From positions 126,656 through 190,655 of the forward strand of contig JARGFQ010000001.1 of the NCBI GenBank assembly GCA_029210565.1: a stretch of 64,000 nucleotides of DNA, read 5' to 3'. Within the stretch, counting starts at the first letter, position 1. Each line of letters starts with the position of its first letter. Under the pieces are notes generated by a model. That model did no database searches, had not been told where the DNA came from, and saw nothing but the letters and a program-made list of their open reading frames with translations. Origin of the DNA: Bacteroidales bacterium (GTDB lineage: Bacteria; Bacteroidota; Bacteroidia; Bacteroidales; VadinHA17). The translations under genes were made by a program, and so were the position numbers. Of this stretch, positions 1-8,644 are shown in pieces.

Positions 1-416
1 ATCTCAAAGTCGACCAGCCTGGCATACTCATCGCCCGGCTCTCTTCCAAGAATGATCAGCTTCGAATCCTCGCCCCCGATCTCTATCACGGTGCGGGCAT
101 CAGGAAAAAGACGTCCGGTGGAGGCAGACTGAGAGATGATCTCGTTGACGAAGATGCCCCCGATAAGTTCGGCAGCGAGCTTGCCTCCCGTGCCTGTCAG
201 GGCAACGCCTTCGATTGTCTCGGCAGGATAATCATTCAGCAGAAGCGTGAGCCGTTCATGAAGCTTGTTGAACGGCTTGCCGTGGACATAATCGTAAAAG
301 TCTTCAATGATGTTGCCGGTGCTGTCAAGCAGCACCGTGTTCAATGAAACGGATCCGATATCAAACCCCAGGAAAAATTTACCCCCAGGTGCACCGTTTT
401 CCTTTCCCGTATCCAT
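1..416 (-). CDS. 2-hydroxyacyl-CoA dehydratase activase (BadF/BcrA-type ATPase), 3' part cut by window
   Basis: The reverse strand from the ATG at 416 reads an ASKHA-fold ATPase: a glycine-rich phosphate loop (FFLGFDIGSVSLNTVLLD, residues 14-31), a second loop ALTGTGGK, and the family signature IEIGGEDSKLI near residue 120. Such activases hydrolyse ATP to inject one electron from a [4Fe-4S] cluster into 2-hydroxyacyl-CoA dehydratases or benzoyl-CoA-type reductases. The gene runs off the left edge, so it is unclear whether this is the short activase or the long fused form (activase plus DUF2229). No ribosome-binding site of strong type is visible. Family assignment is firm; substrate is unknown. 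Confidence 0.85.
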   Translation of the reverse strand, partial: MDTGKENGAPGGKFFLGFDIGSVSLNTVLLDSTGNIIEDFYDYVHGKPFNKLHERLTLLLNDYPAETIEGVALTGTGGKLAAELIGGIFVNEIISQSASTGRLFPDARTVIEIGGEDSKLIILGREPGDEYARLVDFE

Positions 417-645
417 GACTCTCAGGTTTTGGTACTCTGGTCCTTTAAGGAATCCGGCACTTAAGATAGAAAATAATTGCTCAATATTACATATAATGTG
501 CATATTATTCGTGCCGGTGAGAATTACTTAGACTGGCGGGATTAGTCACGCAGGTGCCTGCTGGCTATGCTTGTGCCCGCTATTCTCAGGCATGAGGACG
601 GAAAAAAAAGGGTGGGATAGGGGTTTTGCAACGGGCAGAAAGATA

Positions 646-685
646 ATCGCCGTTACGAGGTTGTGGGCAACCGGGTAACGGCGAT
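646..685 (-). terminator. Large hairpin downstream of hcp
   Basis: A perfect 11-bp inverted repeat (ATCGCCGTTAC at 646-656 and GTAACGGCGAT at 675-685) encloses a second 5-bp stem (659-663 with 668-672) around a TGGG loop. It lies 38 bases past the hcp stop codon on the reverse strand, and a modest T-rich stretch (ATCTTTCT) follows. This is the likely transcript end of the ferredoxin-hcp operon. The rest of the gap 417-722 is AT-rich around 470-520 (probable promoter for the activase) with no gene seen. Confidence 0.6.
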
Positions 686-722
686 AGTTATTAAGCAGTG
701 GCAGATGCCTCCTGCCAGTCCT

Positions 723-2369
723 CTAGTTCATCAGGATCCTCATATCCTCGTCTACGGTGGTGATACCCGTAATGCCGAACTTATCGACAAGTACATTGAC
801 CACGTGGGGGGAGAGGAATCCCGGGATTGTGGGTCCGAGGTGGATATTCTTCACGCCCAGGTAGAGGAGTGCCAGCAGCACGATGACGGCCTTCTGCTCA
901 TACCATGCGATGTTGTAGGCTATGGGCAGCTCGTTGATATCGTTCTTGCCGAAGATATCCTTAAGCGTCAGGGCTATTACGGCAAGTGAATAGGAGTCGT
1001 TGCACTGCCCTGCGTCGAGCACGCGCGGGATGCCGTTGATATCGCCAAGCTTGAGCTTGTTGTAGCGGTACTTGGCACAGCCTGCGGTAAGGATCACAGT
1101 GTCATTCGGCAGCTTCTGCGCAAATTCCGTGTAGTACTCACGGCTCTTCATGCGTCCGTCGCATCCGCCCATGACAACGAACTTGCGTATTGCTCCGCTC
1201 TTCACCGCATCAACAACCTTGTCGGCAAGCTGAATCACCTGGTTGTGGGCAAAGCCTCCGATGATGCTCCCGTTCTCTATCTCCTTCGGGGGAGCGCATC
1301 TTTTTGCATGCTCAATGATTGCCGAGAAGTCCTTCTCCTTACCCGGCTCCCTGTCGGGAATATGGGGGCAGCCGGGGTATCCCGACGAGCCGGTGGTGTA
1401 TACGCGGTCGCGGTAGCTGTCGCGCAGCGGAACAATACAGTTGGTGGTGAATAGCACCGGCCCGTTGAAGGTCTCGAACTCGGTCGTCTGCTTCCACCAT
1501 GAGTTGCCGTAGTTGCCTACAAAATGGCTGTACTTCTTGAATGCAGGGTAGTAGTTTGCCGGCAGCATCTCACTGTGGGTGTATACATCTACCCCTGTTC
1601 CCTCTGTCTGGCGCAGCAGCTCCTCCATGTCCTTCATGTCATGACCGCTGATGAGGATGGCCGGGTTGTTCCTGACGCCTATGTTCACCTCTGTTATCTC
1701 GGGGTTGCCGTAGGCGGTGGTGTTGGCCTTGTCAAGGAGGGCCATAACCTCCACACCGTGCTTGCCGGTCTCGAGGACCAAAGCCACCAGCTCGTCAGCC
1801 GTCAGGCTGTCATTGGTGGTGGCGGCTATCGCACGCTGGATGAAGCCGTCAACACTCTCGCTGTTAAAACCGAGGTTACCGGCATGTTCAGCATATGCTG
1901 CCATGCCCTTGACACCGTAGGTCACCAGCTCGCGCAGTGACCTGACATCCTCATTCTCAGTGGTGAGAACACCCACGCGGGCAGCTGTCTCCATCAGATC
2001 CTCACCGTCGGCCGGCTTCCAGGTGGCACTGGGGTGGAGGTCACCCGGGATATCTATCCCGTGATCCTTCATCTCACCGGTGAATTTTTCCCTTAGAGCC
2101 ACACCCTCGTGAATCCTTGCGATGATCTTTTCCCCGTCAAAGTTGGCGTTGGTGATGGTTGTGAAGAGGGCCTCCTGTACAAACCTGTCAACCCTGGCGT
2201 TTGAATAACGGTTCTCGCGGGCAATGGTCCCGAGGATTGATATCCCCTTGGCGACATATATCATAAGATCCTGCAACTGTGCAACCTCTTCCGTCTTTCC
2301 GCATACGCCCCTGACGACGCATCCGGTTCCTTTTGCCGTTTCCTGGCACTGATAGCAAAACATGCTCAT
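723..2369 (-). CDS. hcp: Hybrid cluster protein (hydroxylamine / NO reductase)
   Basis: A 548-residue protein of the usual Hcp length. The N-terminus carries cysteines 5, 8, 17 and 23 (CX2C-X8-C-X5-C), the compact motif of anaerobe Hcp that binds the proximal [4Fe-4S] cluster. Further Cys/His/Glu segments for the hybrid Fe-S-O cluster are present ([21 protein letters not shown], and the late [10 protein letters not shown]). Hcp reduces NO to N2O, and hydroxylamine in vitro, protecting anaerobes from nitrosative stress. It is the second gene of a leftward operon 40 bases after a ferredoxin gene, under a perfect HcpR-type operator. An alternative ATG lies at 2363. Confidence 0.95.
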   Translation of the reverse strand: MSMFCYQCQETAKGTGCVVRGVCGKTEEVAQLQDLMIYVAKGISILGTIARENRYSNARVDRFVQEALFTTITNANFDGEKIIARIHEGVALREKFTGEMKDHGIDIPGDLHPSATWKPADGEDLMETAARVGVLTTENEDVRSLRELVTYGVKGMAAYAEHAGNLGFNSESVDGFIQRAIAATTNDSLTADELVALVLETGKHGVEVMALLDKANTTAYGNPEITEVNIGVRNNPAILISGHDMKDMEELLRQTEGTGVDVYTHSEMLPANYYPAFKKYSHFVGNYGNSWWKQTTEFETFNGPVLFTTNCIVPLRDSYRDRVYTTGSSGYPGCPHIPDREPGKEKDFSAIIEHAKRCAPPKEIENGSIIGGFAHNQVIQLADKVVDAVKSGAIRKFVVMGGCDGRMKSREYYTEFAQKLPNDTVILTAGCAKYRYNKLKLGDINGIPRVLDAGQCNDSYSLAVIALTLKDIFGKNDINELPIAYNIAWYEQKAVIVLLALLYLGVKNIHLGPTIPGFLSPHVVNVLVDKFGITGITTVDEDMRILMN

Positions 2370-2409
2370 CTCTCTATGTTTTTAGTTTGACTTATAAGTT
2401 AACATTCTT

Positions 2410-3435
2410 TTATAACCATTCATCCTTAAGTATCTTCCCGTCGATACTTACCATTATCGTCCTGACGGGCACCTTCCGCGATGCTCCTGCCAGGGCTGTG
2501 CGTACCATCTGAACAAGTCCTCCGCAGCATGGTACCTCCATCATCATCACCGTAATTGTATTCACCCTGGCCACGTCAACCATGGCCCTGAGCTTTTCGA
2601 TGTATGTCTCCGTTCCGTGGTCAAGCTTCGGACAAGCTATTGCCAGCGTCCTGCCTTTCAGCCAGCTGTTGTGAAATGATCCCAGCGAAAAGGCCACACA
2701 GTCGGCTGCCAGCAGCAGGTCAGCACCCCGGTATGCCGGTGCATTGGGATTGACAAGGTGCATCTGCACTGGCCAGTGCGTCAGTTGCGATGGGGTTTCT
2801 GCCGCTGCTGTTTCGGCAGCAAAGGCCGGAGCCGGCGTCATTATACGCTCTGCGCTGCCGGGGCAGCCACCTCCGTGATGCCGGTGAGCACCGCCATGAG
2901 CTCCCTGTGCGGGGTGCTCTCTGTGAGCGCCACCATCCGCTCGCTGTGCAGGGGGCTCTCCGTGAGGGTCCTGTCCGTGGCCTGCACCATCTGCAATACT
3001 CATTCCTTTTGCAGCCAGGGCAGGATCCGGATCTTCTTCCCTTACGATTTTACCGCTGACAGCTGCGAGAACCTCAGTAATACTGAAAGGCAGCTTTTTG
3101 CTGTTAACCTCCAGCCATGTCATGCCCTCTTCCAGGTAACCGTACTCATGATGATCCTTCAGGTGCCTGAGGTGGGCGATGACGGTGTTGGATCCCTTGC
3201 CCGCCATCTCCTCTATCACCGCTATCTCATCATAGGACTCAGCATCACGCCTCTCAATCGTGATAGCACCTTCAGGACAGTATCCTATGCATGCTCCCAG
3301 TCCGTCACACATCAGCTCCGATACCAGCCTGACCTTGCCGTCAATAACCCGGAGCGCACCCTCATGGCAGTTGGGTACACACAGCCCGCAGCCGTTGCAC
3401 AGCTCCTCATCTATCTTTATTATATCCCTTTCCAT
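2410..3435 (-). CDS. 4Fe-4S ferredoxin-type protein with His/Gly-rich linker, Hcp electron-transfer partner
   Basis: From the ATG at 3435 (preceded by AAAGAGAG) the protein is 341 residues. Residues 10-60 form a ferredoxin domain: C13, C16, C19, C23 make one classic cluster site, and MCDGLGACIGYC (C43, C49, C53) a second, altered one. Residues about 175-225 are a low-complexity His/Gly/Ala/Pro linker ending HHGGGCPGS, which could bind metal. The C-terminal part contains MMEVPCCGGLVQM. It lies directly upstream of hcp and shares its operator, so it probably supplies electrons to Hcp. An upstream in-frame start at 3528 would place the coding region across the operator, so it was rejected. Confidence 0.85.
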   Translation of the reverse strand: MERDIIKIDEELCNGCGLCVPNCHEGALRVIDGKVRLVSELMCDGLGACIGYCPEGAITIERRDAESYDEIAVIEEMAGKGSNTVIAHLRHLKDHHEYGYLEEGMTWLEVNSKKLPFSITEVLAAVSGKIVREEDPDPALAAKGMSIADGAGHGQDPHGEPPAQRADGGAHREHPAQGAHGGAHRHHGGGCPGSAERIMTPAPAFAAETAAAETPSQLTHWPVQMHLVNPNAPAYRGADLLLAADCVAFSLGSFHNSWLKGRTLAIACPKLDHGTETYIEKLRAMVDVARVNTITVMMMEVPCCGGLVQMVRTALAGASRKVPVRTIMVSIDGKILKDEWL

Positions 3436-3459
3436 CTCTCTTTTTACAATCTTTAGCGA

Positions 3460-3467
3460 CAAAAGTA
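3460..3467 (-). promoter_or_regulatory. -10 box of the ferredoxin-hcp operon
   Basis: The reverse strand reads TACTTTTG, a full match to the Bacteroidota -10 consensus TANNTTTG, 25 bases before the ferredoxin start. The predicted transcription start is about 3454. The dyad at 3489-3504 would then be centred about 42 bases upstream, the class II activator position of Crp/Fnr proteins. No separate -33 TTTG is seen, as expected for an activator-dependent promoter. Confidence 0.5.
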
Positions 3468-3488
3468 GGGACAACAAACAACAGAGAA

Positions 3489-3504
3489 TGTAACATTTGT
3501 TACA
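3489..3504. promoter_or_regulatory. Crp/Fnr-type operator, probable HcpR site
   Basis: TGTAACATTTGTTACA is a perfect dyad with 6-bp arms and a 4-bp centre. It lies between hcp's operon and the divergent Crp/Fnr gene, which is the arrangement expected of an HcpR regulon. Spacing suggests activation leftward (centre about -42) and repression rightward (just upstream of the regulator's own -10 box). Confidence 0.75.
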
Positions 3505-3512
3505 AATTACAT

Positions 3513-3520
3513 TAATTTTG
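3513..3520 (+). promoter_or_regulatory. -10 box of hcpR
   Basis: TAATTTTG matches TANNTTTG exactly and lies 17 bases before the ATG at 3538. The operator at 3489-3504 covers the region where the -33 element would be, which implies autoregulation. Confidence 0.45.
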
Positions 3521-3537
3521 TGATCCAAACAAAAAAA

Positions 3538-4209
3538 ATGAAGTTTCCGATACTCAACAGGTCACCTCTCTTCAGCGGTCTCACTGAATCTGAGATAGAA
3601 ACCGTCATCGAAAGTGTCAACTACAGGTCGAGGTTTTACCATGCCGGTGCTGTAGCGGTGGTTGCCGGTGAGGAGATATCATCGGTGATGATTGTGCTCT
3701 CGGGCAGCGTGCGGGGGGAGATGACAGATCTTACCGGCAAAACAATCAAGATAGAAGATGTCCATCCTCCCCAGGCTCTTGCTGCCGCCTTCATTTACGG
3801 CAGGGAGGCCCGTTATCCGGTCAATGTCATAGCCAACTCAGATGCCGAGCTTCTGATCATCGGCAAGGCCGAATTTCTTACTCTTATGAACAATGACCGC
3901 AGGTTACTGCTCAATTATCTCACGGCAGTATGCACAAGGGCACTCTTTTTGTCGGACAGGCTCCGCTTCCTCTCATTCCGGACCATCAGGGAGAAGTATG
4001 CCCATTACATTAGCTCTTTGCCGGGAGCGATCTCAGGCAGGGTTGTCATCAACCGGACACAGCAGGAGCTCGCCGACTATTTCGGTGTCACCAGGCCTTC
4101 ACTGGCGAGGGCTGTCAGTGAGATGGAGAGTGACGGGCTCATCTCCGTTGACCGCCGCAAGGTCAGGATCCTTGACATCATGCGTCTCTCGACTCTTTCG
4201 GAGACGTGA
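3538..4209 (+). CDS. hcpR: Crp/Fnr-family transcriptional regulator HcpR
   Basis: A 223-residue regulator. Residues 1-125 form a cyclic-nucleotide-binding-like beta barrel (FYHAGAVAVVAGEEISSVM), followed by the long dimerisation helix. The C-terminus is a helix-turn-helix (RTQQELADYFGVTRPSLARA). It has no Fnr-type N-terminal cysteine cluster. Divergence from the ferredoxin-hcp operon around a perfect dyad points to HcpR, which in anaerobes such as Porphyromonas senses NO, probably through heme, and switches on hcp. A GTG at 3520 is in frame but overlaps the -10 box, so the ATG at 3538 is preferred. Confidence 0.85.
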   Translation: MKFPILNRSPLFSGLTESEIETVIESVNYRSRFYHAGAVAVVAGEEISSVMIVLSGSVRGEMTDLTGKTIKIEDVHPPQALAAAFIYGREARYPVNVIANSDAELLIIGKAEFLTLMNNDRRLLLNYLTAVCTRALFLSDRLRFLSFRTIREKYAHYISSLPGAISGRVVINRTQQELADYFGVTRPSLARAVSEMESDGLISVDRRKVRILDIMRLSTLSET

Positions 4210-4358
4210 TCTCCAACCACCCCGGGGTCTCCCCGCTATAGGCAGAAATCAACCCCCCGGGAGCATCCTTGTTCAGTTATCCATCGGGAAGATCGTCACT
4301 CAGCAAGAAATACCTCCAGGAATTCTATCCCCCGGGAGGATCAATGCTCCGTATAAAA

Positions 4359-4391
4359 ATTCCTCCCGGAAGCCTGAACCCCGGGAGGAAT
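4359..4391. terminator. Hairpin between convergent hcpR and M3 peptidase genes
   Basis: An 11-bp perfect inverted repeat (ATTCCTCCCGG at 4359-4369, CCGGGAGGAAT at 4381-4391) with an 11-base loop, followed on the + strand by ATTTTCATG. The same CCCCGGGAGGA core occurs three more times upstream (around 4252, 4329 and, weaker, 4223), so this is part of a small repeat patch as well as a likely bidirectional terminator. Confidence 0.5.
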
Positions 4392-4459
4392 ATTTTCATG
4401 TCAGATCAATTATCAGGGCAGGATGATCATGTCGTCTTTCCATCCTACAGGTCAGAGCA

Positions 4460-6553
4460 TCACTGTTTCAGAAGGCCGCGGTTTTCGAGGAGGGCCTCAA
4501 TGCCCGGCTTACGACCCCTGAAGGCCACCCACATCTCAAGTTCATCCCTCGATCCCTTGCGTGAAAGGATCTCTTTCTCGAAACGGGCTGCCACCTCCTT
4601 GTTGAAGATGTCACCAGTCTCCTTGAAGGCTTTGAATGCGTCAGCGTCAAGCTGCTCACACCAGATATAGCTGTAGTAACCGGCCGAATAACCTCCGATG
4701 ATGTGGCTGAAATATGTCGACCGATAGCGGGGAATGATCTCTTTTATCAGTCCGTACTTATCCATGGCACTCTTTTCAAACTCACCTACATTGATCTCCA
4801 CCGGCTCGGTGAGGGAGTGATACTCCATGTCCAGTGATGAGGCAGCCAGGTACTCCACGGTTATGAATCCCTGGTTGAACTTGCCGGCTTTCTCAATTTT
4901 CTCAATCAGTGCATCCGGAATAACTTCTCCGGTCTGATAGTGCTTTGCATATACCTTCAGCACCTCGGGCTCAAAGACCCAGTGCTCCATAATCTGTGAG
5001 GGGAGCTCCACGAAGTCGCGTGAGACACCGCTGGTATATTCAGTGTTGGAGAGAAGGTTATGTAGTGCATGACCAAACTCATGGAAGAGGGTGCTTGCCT
5101 CGTCAGGGGTAAGCAGTGACGGTGTGTCTCCCGAGGGAGGAGTGAAGTTGGTGACCATGCTCACAAGCGGGGTGACAAATTTTCCGTTTTCATCGAGCCT
5201 CTGAGGCCTCATGCCGCTGCACCATGCACCACCACGCTTGGAGGCACGCGGGTGGTAGTCGATCATGAGGATGCCCACATGCTTTTTGTTACGTTTTACC
5301 TCAAAGGTCTTGACATCCGGATGATAGAGCGGAATGTCGTTGCGCTCGGCAAACTCCAGTCCGTAAAGCCTGTTTGCGACATAAAACATACCGTCAGTGA
5401 CGTTTTTGGCAGAGAAATAAGGTTTCGTCTCTTCGTCGCTCAGGTCATATTTCTCCTTGCGGATCTTTTCGGTGTAATAGAACCAGTCCCACGGCTCAAG
5501 CTTGAAATCTCCGCCTTCCCTGTCAATGAGCTCCTGCTGTGCAGCAGCCTCTGCCTTTGCAACCGGAAGGGCAGCCTCCCATATCTGAGCAAGGAAATTA
5601 AGCACAGTCTCAGGCTCCTTTGCCATATTGCGCTCAAGCACGTAATCGGCATGACTCTCGTAACCCAGAAGTTTTGCCTTCTCAACCCTCAGCCTTACTA
5701 TGTCGGCAACAATCTGATTGTTGTCTCTCTCGTTGCCGTTGTTGCCACGCATCATATAGCCCCTGAACATCTTCTCCCTCAGTGCCCTGTTGTCAGCATA
5801 GGTCATGAATGGAATATAGCTGGGGTTATGCAGGGTGAAAAGCCACTTGCCTTCCATTCCCTTAGCCTTTGCTGCATCGGCAGCCTGTGCCATGACACCT
5901 TCAGGGAGTCCGGAGAGATCCTTCTCATCTTCAATGACCAGGGTGAAACCGTTGGTCTCAGCCAGCAGGTTTTCTCCGAATTTTACCGAGAGGAGCGCTA
6001 GCTCACTGTTGAGCTTGCGGAGCTTATCCTTATCCTCCGGAGAGAGACCGATACCGTTCCTGATAAATCCCAGATACTGGTCCTCAAGCAGTTTGCTCTC
6101 TTCCGGGGTGAGTTCGAATTTTTCCCTGTTCTCATATACTGATTTTACCCTCTCAAACAGCTTCTCATTGAGCGAGATGTCATCCCTGTGCTTTGAGAAG
6201 AGGGGAGACATCTCCCTTTGAAGGGCCTGAATGGAATCGTTGGTGTTGGCTCCGCTTAACGGGCCCATGGCGCGCTGAACCCTTGACAGCAATTCGCCGG
6301 TGAACTGCATGGCCCTGATGGTGTTGTCAAAGGTGGGCTCCTCAGGATTGTTGATGATGGCTTCTACCTCAGTAAGCTGCTCCTCCATCCCTTTCAGGTA
6401 GGCAGGCTTGAAATGTTCGAACTTGATCTGGTCAAATGGCGGAACCTCAAACGGAGTGTCCCACTCACAGTAGAACGGATTCTCACAGGTTTCCTTCCTG
6501 CATGAGACCGCTCCCACAGTAATTATCAAAAGCATAATGAAAGTTTTTTTCAT
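4460..6553 (-). CDS. M3-family zinc metallopeptidase (dipeptidyl carboxypeptidase-like), secreted lipoprotein
   Basis: From the ATG at 6553 the protein is 697 residues, the normal length for the Dcp/oligopeptidase A branch of M3. It begins with a signal peptide and lipobox ending GAVSC (Cys 18). The zinc site HEFGHALHN lies near residue 490 with the third-ligand helix after it. M3 Dcp enzymes release dipeptides from C-termini of peptides. The lipoprotein signal puts it in the periplasm or on the outer membrane, fitting peptide fermentation. An in-frame ATG at 6676 would add 41 residues before the signal peptide and was rejected. Confidence 0.9.
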   Translation of the reverse strand: MKKTFIMLLIITVGAVSCRKETCENPFYCEWDTPFEVPPFDQIKFEHFKPAYLKGMEEQLTEVEAIINNPEEPTFDNTIRAMQFTGELLSRVQRAMGPLSGANTNDSIQALQREMSPLFSKHRDDISLNEKLFERVKSVYENREKFELTPEESKLLEDQYLGFIRNGIGLSPEDKDKLRKLNSELALLSVKFGENLLAETNGFTLVIEDEKDLSGLPEGVMAQAADAAKAKGMEGKWLFTLHNPSYIPFMTYADNRALREKMFRGYMMRGNNGNERDNNQIVADIVRLRVEKAKLLGYESHADYVLERNMAKEPETVLNFLAQIWEAALPVAKAEAAAQQELIDREGGDFKLEPWDWFYYTEKIRKEKYDLSDEETKPYFSAKNVTDGMFYVANRLYGLEFAERNDIPLYHPDVKTFEVKRNKKHVGILMIDYHPRASKRGGAWCSGMRPQRLDENGKFVTPLVSMVTNFTPPSGDTPSLLTPDEASTLFHEFGHALHNLLSNTEYTSGVSRDFVELPSQIMEHWVFEPEVLKVYAKHYQTGEVIPDALIEKIEKAGKFNQGFITVEYLAASSLDMEYHSLTEPVEINVGEFEKSAMDKYGLIKEIIPRYRSTYFSHIIGGYSAGYYSYIWCEQLDADAFKAFKETGDIFNKEVAARFEKEILSRKGSRDELEMWVAFRGRKPGIEALLENRGLLKQ

Positions 6554-6780
6554 ATCGATGAAGTTTGGATTTACAGGATAAAAATACCTATTTATGGGCA
6601 AAAAGTGAGATGATAAGCTTATTTCCGGCCTTGCTTTCACATTTATTGGCCGGATGACAGGCTTAGTGCAGCACATTTAGTACCTGATCCTGCATTAACT
6701 TTTCCGATGGCGGGCAAGAAAGAGCCTGGTTCTGCCCTGATTTTCTCAATTCCGCCTGTCGCAAGCTGTCCGGGAGAGAA

Positions 6781-6816
6781 CAGTAAAAGAAAGAGGATGC
6801 CGTTTGCGGCACCCTC
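6781..6816 (-). terminator. Rho-independent terminator of the small secreted protein gene
   Basis: On the reverse strand GAGGGTGCCG (6816-6807) pairs with CGGCATCCTC (6802-6793), ten base pairs with one G-T wobble and a CAAA loop, followed by TTTCTTTTACTG. It lies about 75 bases after the stop of the 6890-7345 gene. A second short stem, CAGGCCG/CGGCCTG at 6842-6857, lies between. Confidence 0.7.
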
Positions 6817-6889
6817 AATTCAACCTAAACCTGATCGTAGACAGGCCGAACGGCCTGATTAAGGAAGGAAAAAAATCTTTTTTCCGGCT

Positions 6890-7345
6890 CTAACTGATAA
6901 GCTGGGGAAAGTAAGAAGCAATGAGCATTGCAGCATCAAAATCACTATTCTCTCCACGGGTTATGACCTTCTGATGAAAATAATCCATCCTGTCAAGCTT
7001 CGAGTCATCAGTGGTGATTCCTGCACTCTTGAACTTCTTGTCGACCTTTTTGACGCCGAAAATCTTTCCGTCACATGTATACATGACTGAGAGCTCGTCG
7101 GAGAGAACAACGTAATTTTTGCACTTCCGCTCCTTGTCAACATAAACCTTGACCTGCAGCGGACTCTTTGAATAGCTGATCAGATAGCATTTCATCTCTT
7201 CACCGGCAAATGACATGGGCTGATCGCACAATTCAATGGTGTAGCTTCCGAAGGGAGTATTTGACTCGCCTCTCGCAATGACTTTGCCGTATGACATTGC
7301 TGTTATTCCGACACATAATACCAACAGAAGAAAAATTCTTTTCAT
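6890..7345 (-). CDS. Small secreted protein of unknown function
   Basis: A 151-residue protein starting at the ATG at 7345, preceded by an AAAGGG-type ribosome-binding site. Residues 1-22 are a hydrophobic signal peptide (MKRIFLLLVLCVGITAMSYG) that most resembles a signal peptidase I substrate. The mature part is small and beta-rich with no recognised catalytic motif; it contains two internal cysteines around the CDQPMSFAGEEMKCYL segment. It is monocistronic with its own terminator. No family was recognised and no function is proposed. Confidence 0.7.
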   Translation of the reverse strand: MKRIFLLLVLCVGITAMSYGKVIARGESNTPFGSYTIELCDQPMSFAGEEMKCYLISYSKSPLQVKVYVDKERKCKNYVVLSDELSVMYTCDGKIFGVKKVDKKFKSAGITTDDSKLDRMDYFHQKVITRGENSDFDAAMLIASYFPQLIS

Positions 7346-7565
7346 GACTGACCCTTTTTGGTTAAACACTTAACTGTCCATCGAAAAAAAGCGGAACTGT
7401 CCTTTTCCATTCTCTTTCCGTAATAAAGACCGGTAACCCTCTCTTCTGCTGCATATATTTTCTGTTAATCTTTTGTTAATCGAACTTAGCGGCATCCAAA
7501 TATCATATTATCATTAACATCTATATGGAATAAAACAGCTGCTCACCCTTTCGTAACTGTCGTAA

Positions 7566-7596
7566 TTTGAAATATGGCAGTAATTGCTTACGTTTG
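7566..7596 (+). promoter_or_regulatory. Promoter of the glycyl radical enzyme operon
   Basis: TTTG (7566-7569), 19 bases, TACGTTTG (7589-7596): both elements of the Bacteroidota sigma-ABfr promoter with correct spacing. The predicted start near 7603 leaves a leader of about 165 bases before the activase. The remaining 7370-7766 gap is AT-rich and holds no gene I can support. Confidence 0.5.
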
Positions 7597-7766
7597 TTTT
7601 ATATATTTATCTCATGCAGCGGCTCGAACACAGGTTTATGATGAACCGCCTCGGAAGGAGGCTGTATCATTGCCTTATGTTCTACAACAGATAACCTTTC
7701 ATCAGGGCAGCCGACGGCTGCCACCCCGTTTCTACGTCTCACCGGACAAAATCACGTTGCATCACT

Positions 7767-8567
7767 ATGAAAGGTTTAATATTCAGTGTAAAAAGATATG
7801 CGATACATGACGGCCCCGGCATCAGGGTCACCTTCTTCATGAAGGGGTGTCCGCTCGACTGCTGGTGGTGTCACAATCCCGAGGGAAAGGCCGCAGGCCA
7901 GGTCACCACTGAAAGGATAGAGAGGATAGGTGAGAGGGAGTTCAGGTCTGAAGAGCTTGTTGGTATGGAATATACACCCGGGGAGGTGCTGGCCAAGGCT
8001 GAACGCGACCGGGTCTTCATGGAGCATTCGGGAGGGGGTGTCACCTTCTCGGGCGGGGAACCGCTGATGCAGCCACAGTTTCTCGTTGAGGCTCTGAGCC
8101 TGCTCAGAATTGCCGGGTTCCACACGACGGTTGACACCTCTGGATATGCACCGCCTGATGTCATGAAGTCAGTATTGGAATATACAAATCTCTTCCTCTA
8201 TGACATCAAGCTGCTTGACCCCCATGCTCACAGGAAATTTACCGGTGTCGACAACAGGCTAATCATCTCCAACCTCGATATGCTGCTTGAAGAGGGCGCG
8301 GAGGTGGTGCTGCGTATTCCGGTGATTCCGGGAGTGACAGCTGAGCGTGACTTCATGGAACAACTGCGTCAATTCATTGAAAGCCGGCGTGGGGGAAGGA
8401 TAAGCGGAATAAGCCTTCTGCCGTATCACAAGACGGGCAGCTCAAAATACCGCCGTTTCGGGTTGCCGGACAGGATGGAGCGGTACAGCCAGGTATCAAA
8501 CGGGCATCTTGATGACTATATGGAGATACTGCAGCCACTTGGGATCCATGTCAGGAAAGGCGGCTGA
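7767..8567 (+). CDS. Glycyl radical enzyme activase (radical SAM, PflA-like)
   Basis: A 266-residue radical SAM protein. Cysteines 28, 32 and 35 (GCPLDCWWCHNPEG) form the CX3CX2C site for the SAM-binding [4Fe-4S] cluster, and GGGVTFSGGEP is the SAM-binding motif of activases. It makes the 5'-deoxyadenosyl radical that abstracts hydrogen from the glycine of the partner enzyme encoded 77 bases downstream. Many activases for non-PFL glycyl radical enzymes carry an extra two-cluster ferredoxin insert after the first motif; only about 40 residues and no cysteines are present here, so this is the short PflA-like form. Confidence 0.93.
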   Translation: MKGLIFSVKRYAIHDGPGIRVTFFMKGCPLDCWWCHNPEGKAAGQVTTERIERIGEREFRSEELVGMEYTPGEVLAKAERDRVFMEHSGGGVTFSGGEPLMQPQFLVEALSLLRIAGFHTTVDTSGYAPPDVMKSVLEYTNLFLYDIKLLDPHAHRKFTGVDNRLIISNLDMLLEEGAEVVLRIPVIPGVTAERDFMEQLRQFIESRRGGRISGISLLPYHKTGSSKYRRFGLPDRMERYSQVSNGHLDDYMEILQPLGIHVRKGG

Positions 8568-8644
8568 CATTAAAGACATCATGAGAGGAAGACAAAAGAT
8601 ATGTTATTGACCAACAGAATGCTATGGGAGGGAGGATAAAAGAT

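Noticed and set aside
663..989. Forward reading frame over the 3' end of hcp
   Set aside because: It is antisense to conserved hcp codons and has no recognisable features.
3436..3528. N-terminal extension of the ferredoxin to 3528
   Set aside because: It would run through the operator and the -10 box and adds no conserved sequence; the ATG at 3435 precedes the ferredoxin motif directly.
7473..7480. Rex operator upstream of the glycyl radical enzyme operon
   Set aside because: Only a TTGTTAA half site is present; the inverted half does not match and it lies far from the predicted promoter.
7574..7810. 78-residue reading frame before the activase
   Set aside because: It overlaps the predicted promoter and the activase start, has no family resemblance and no ribosome-binding site.
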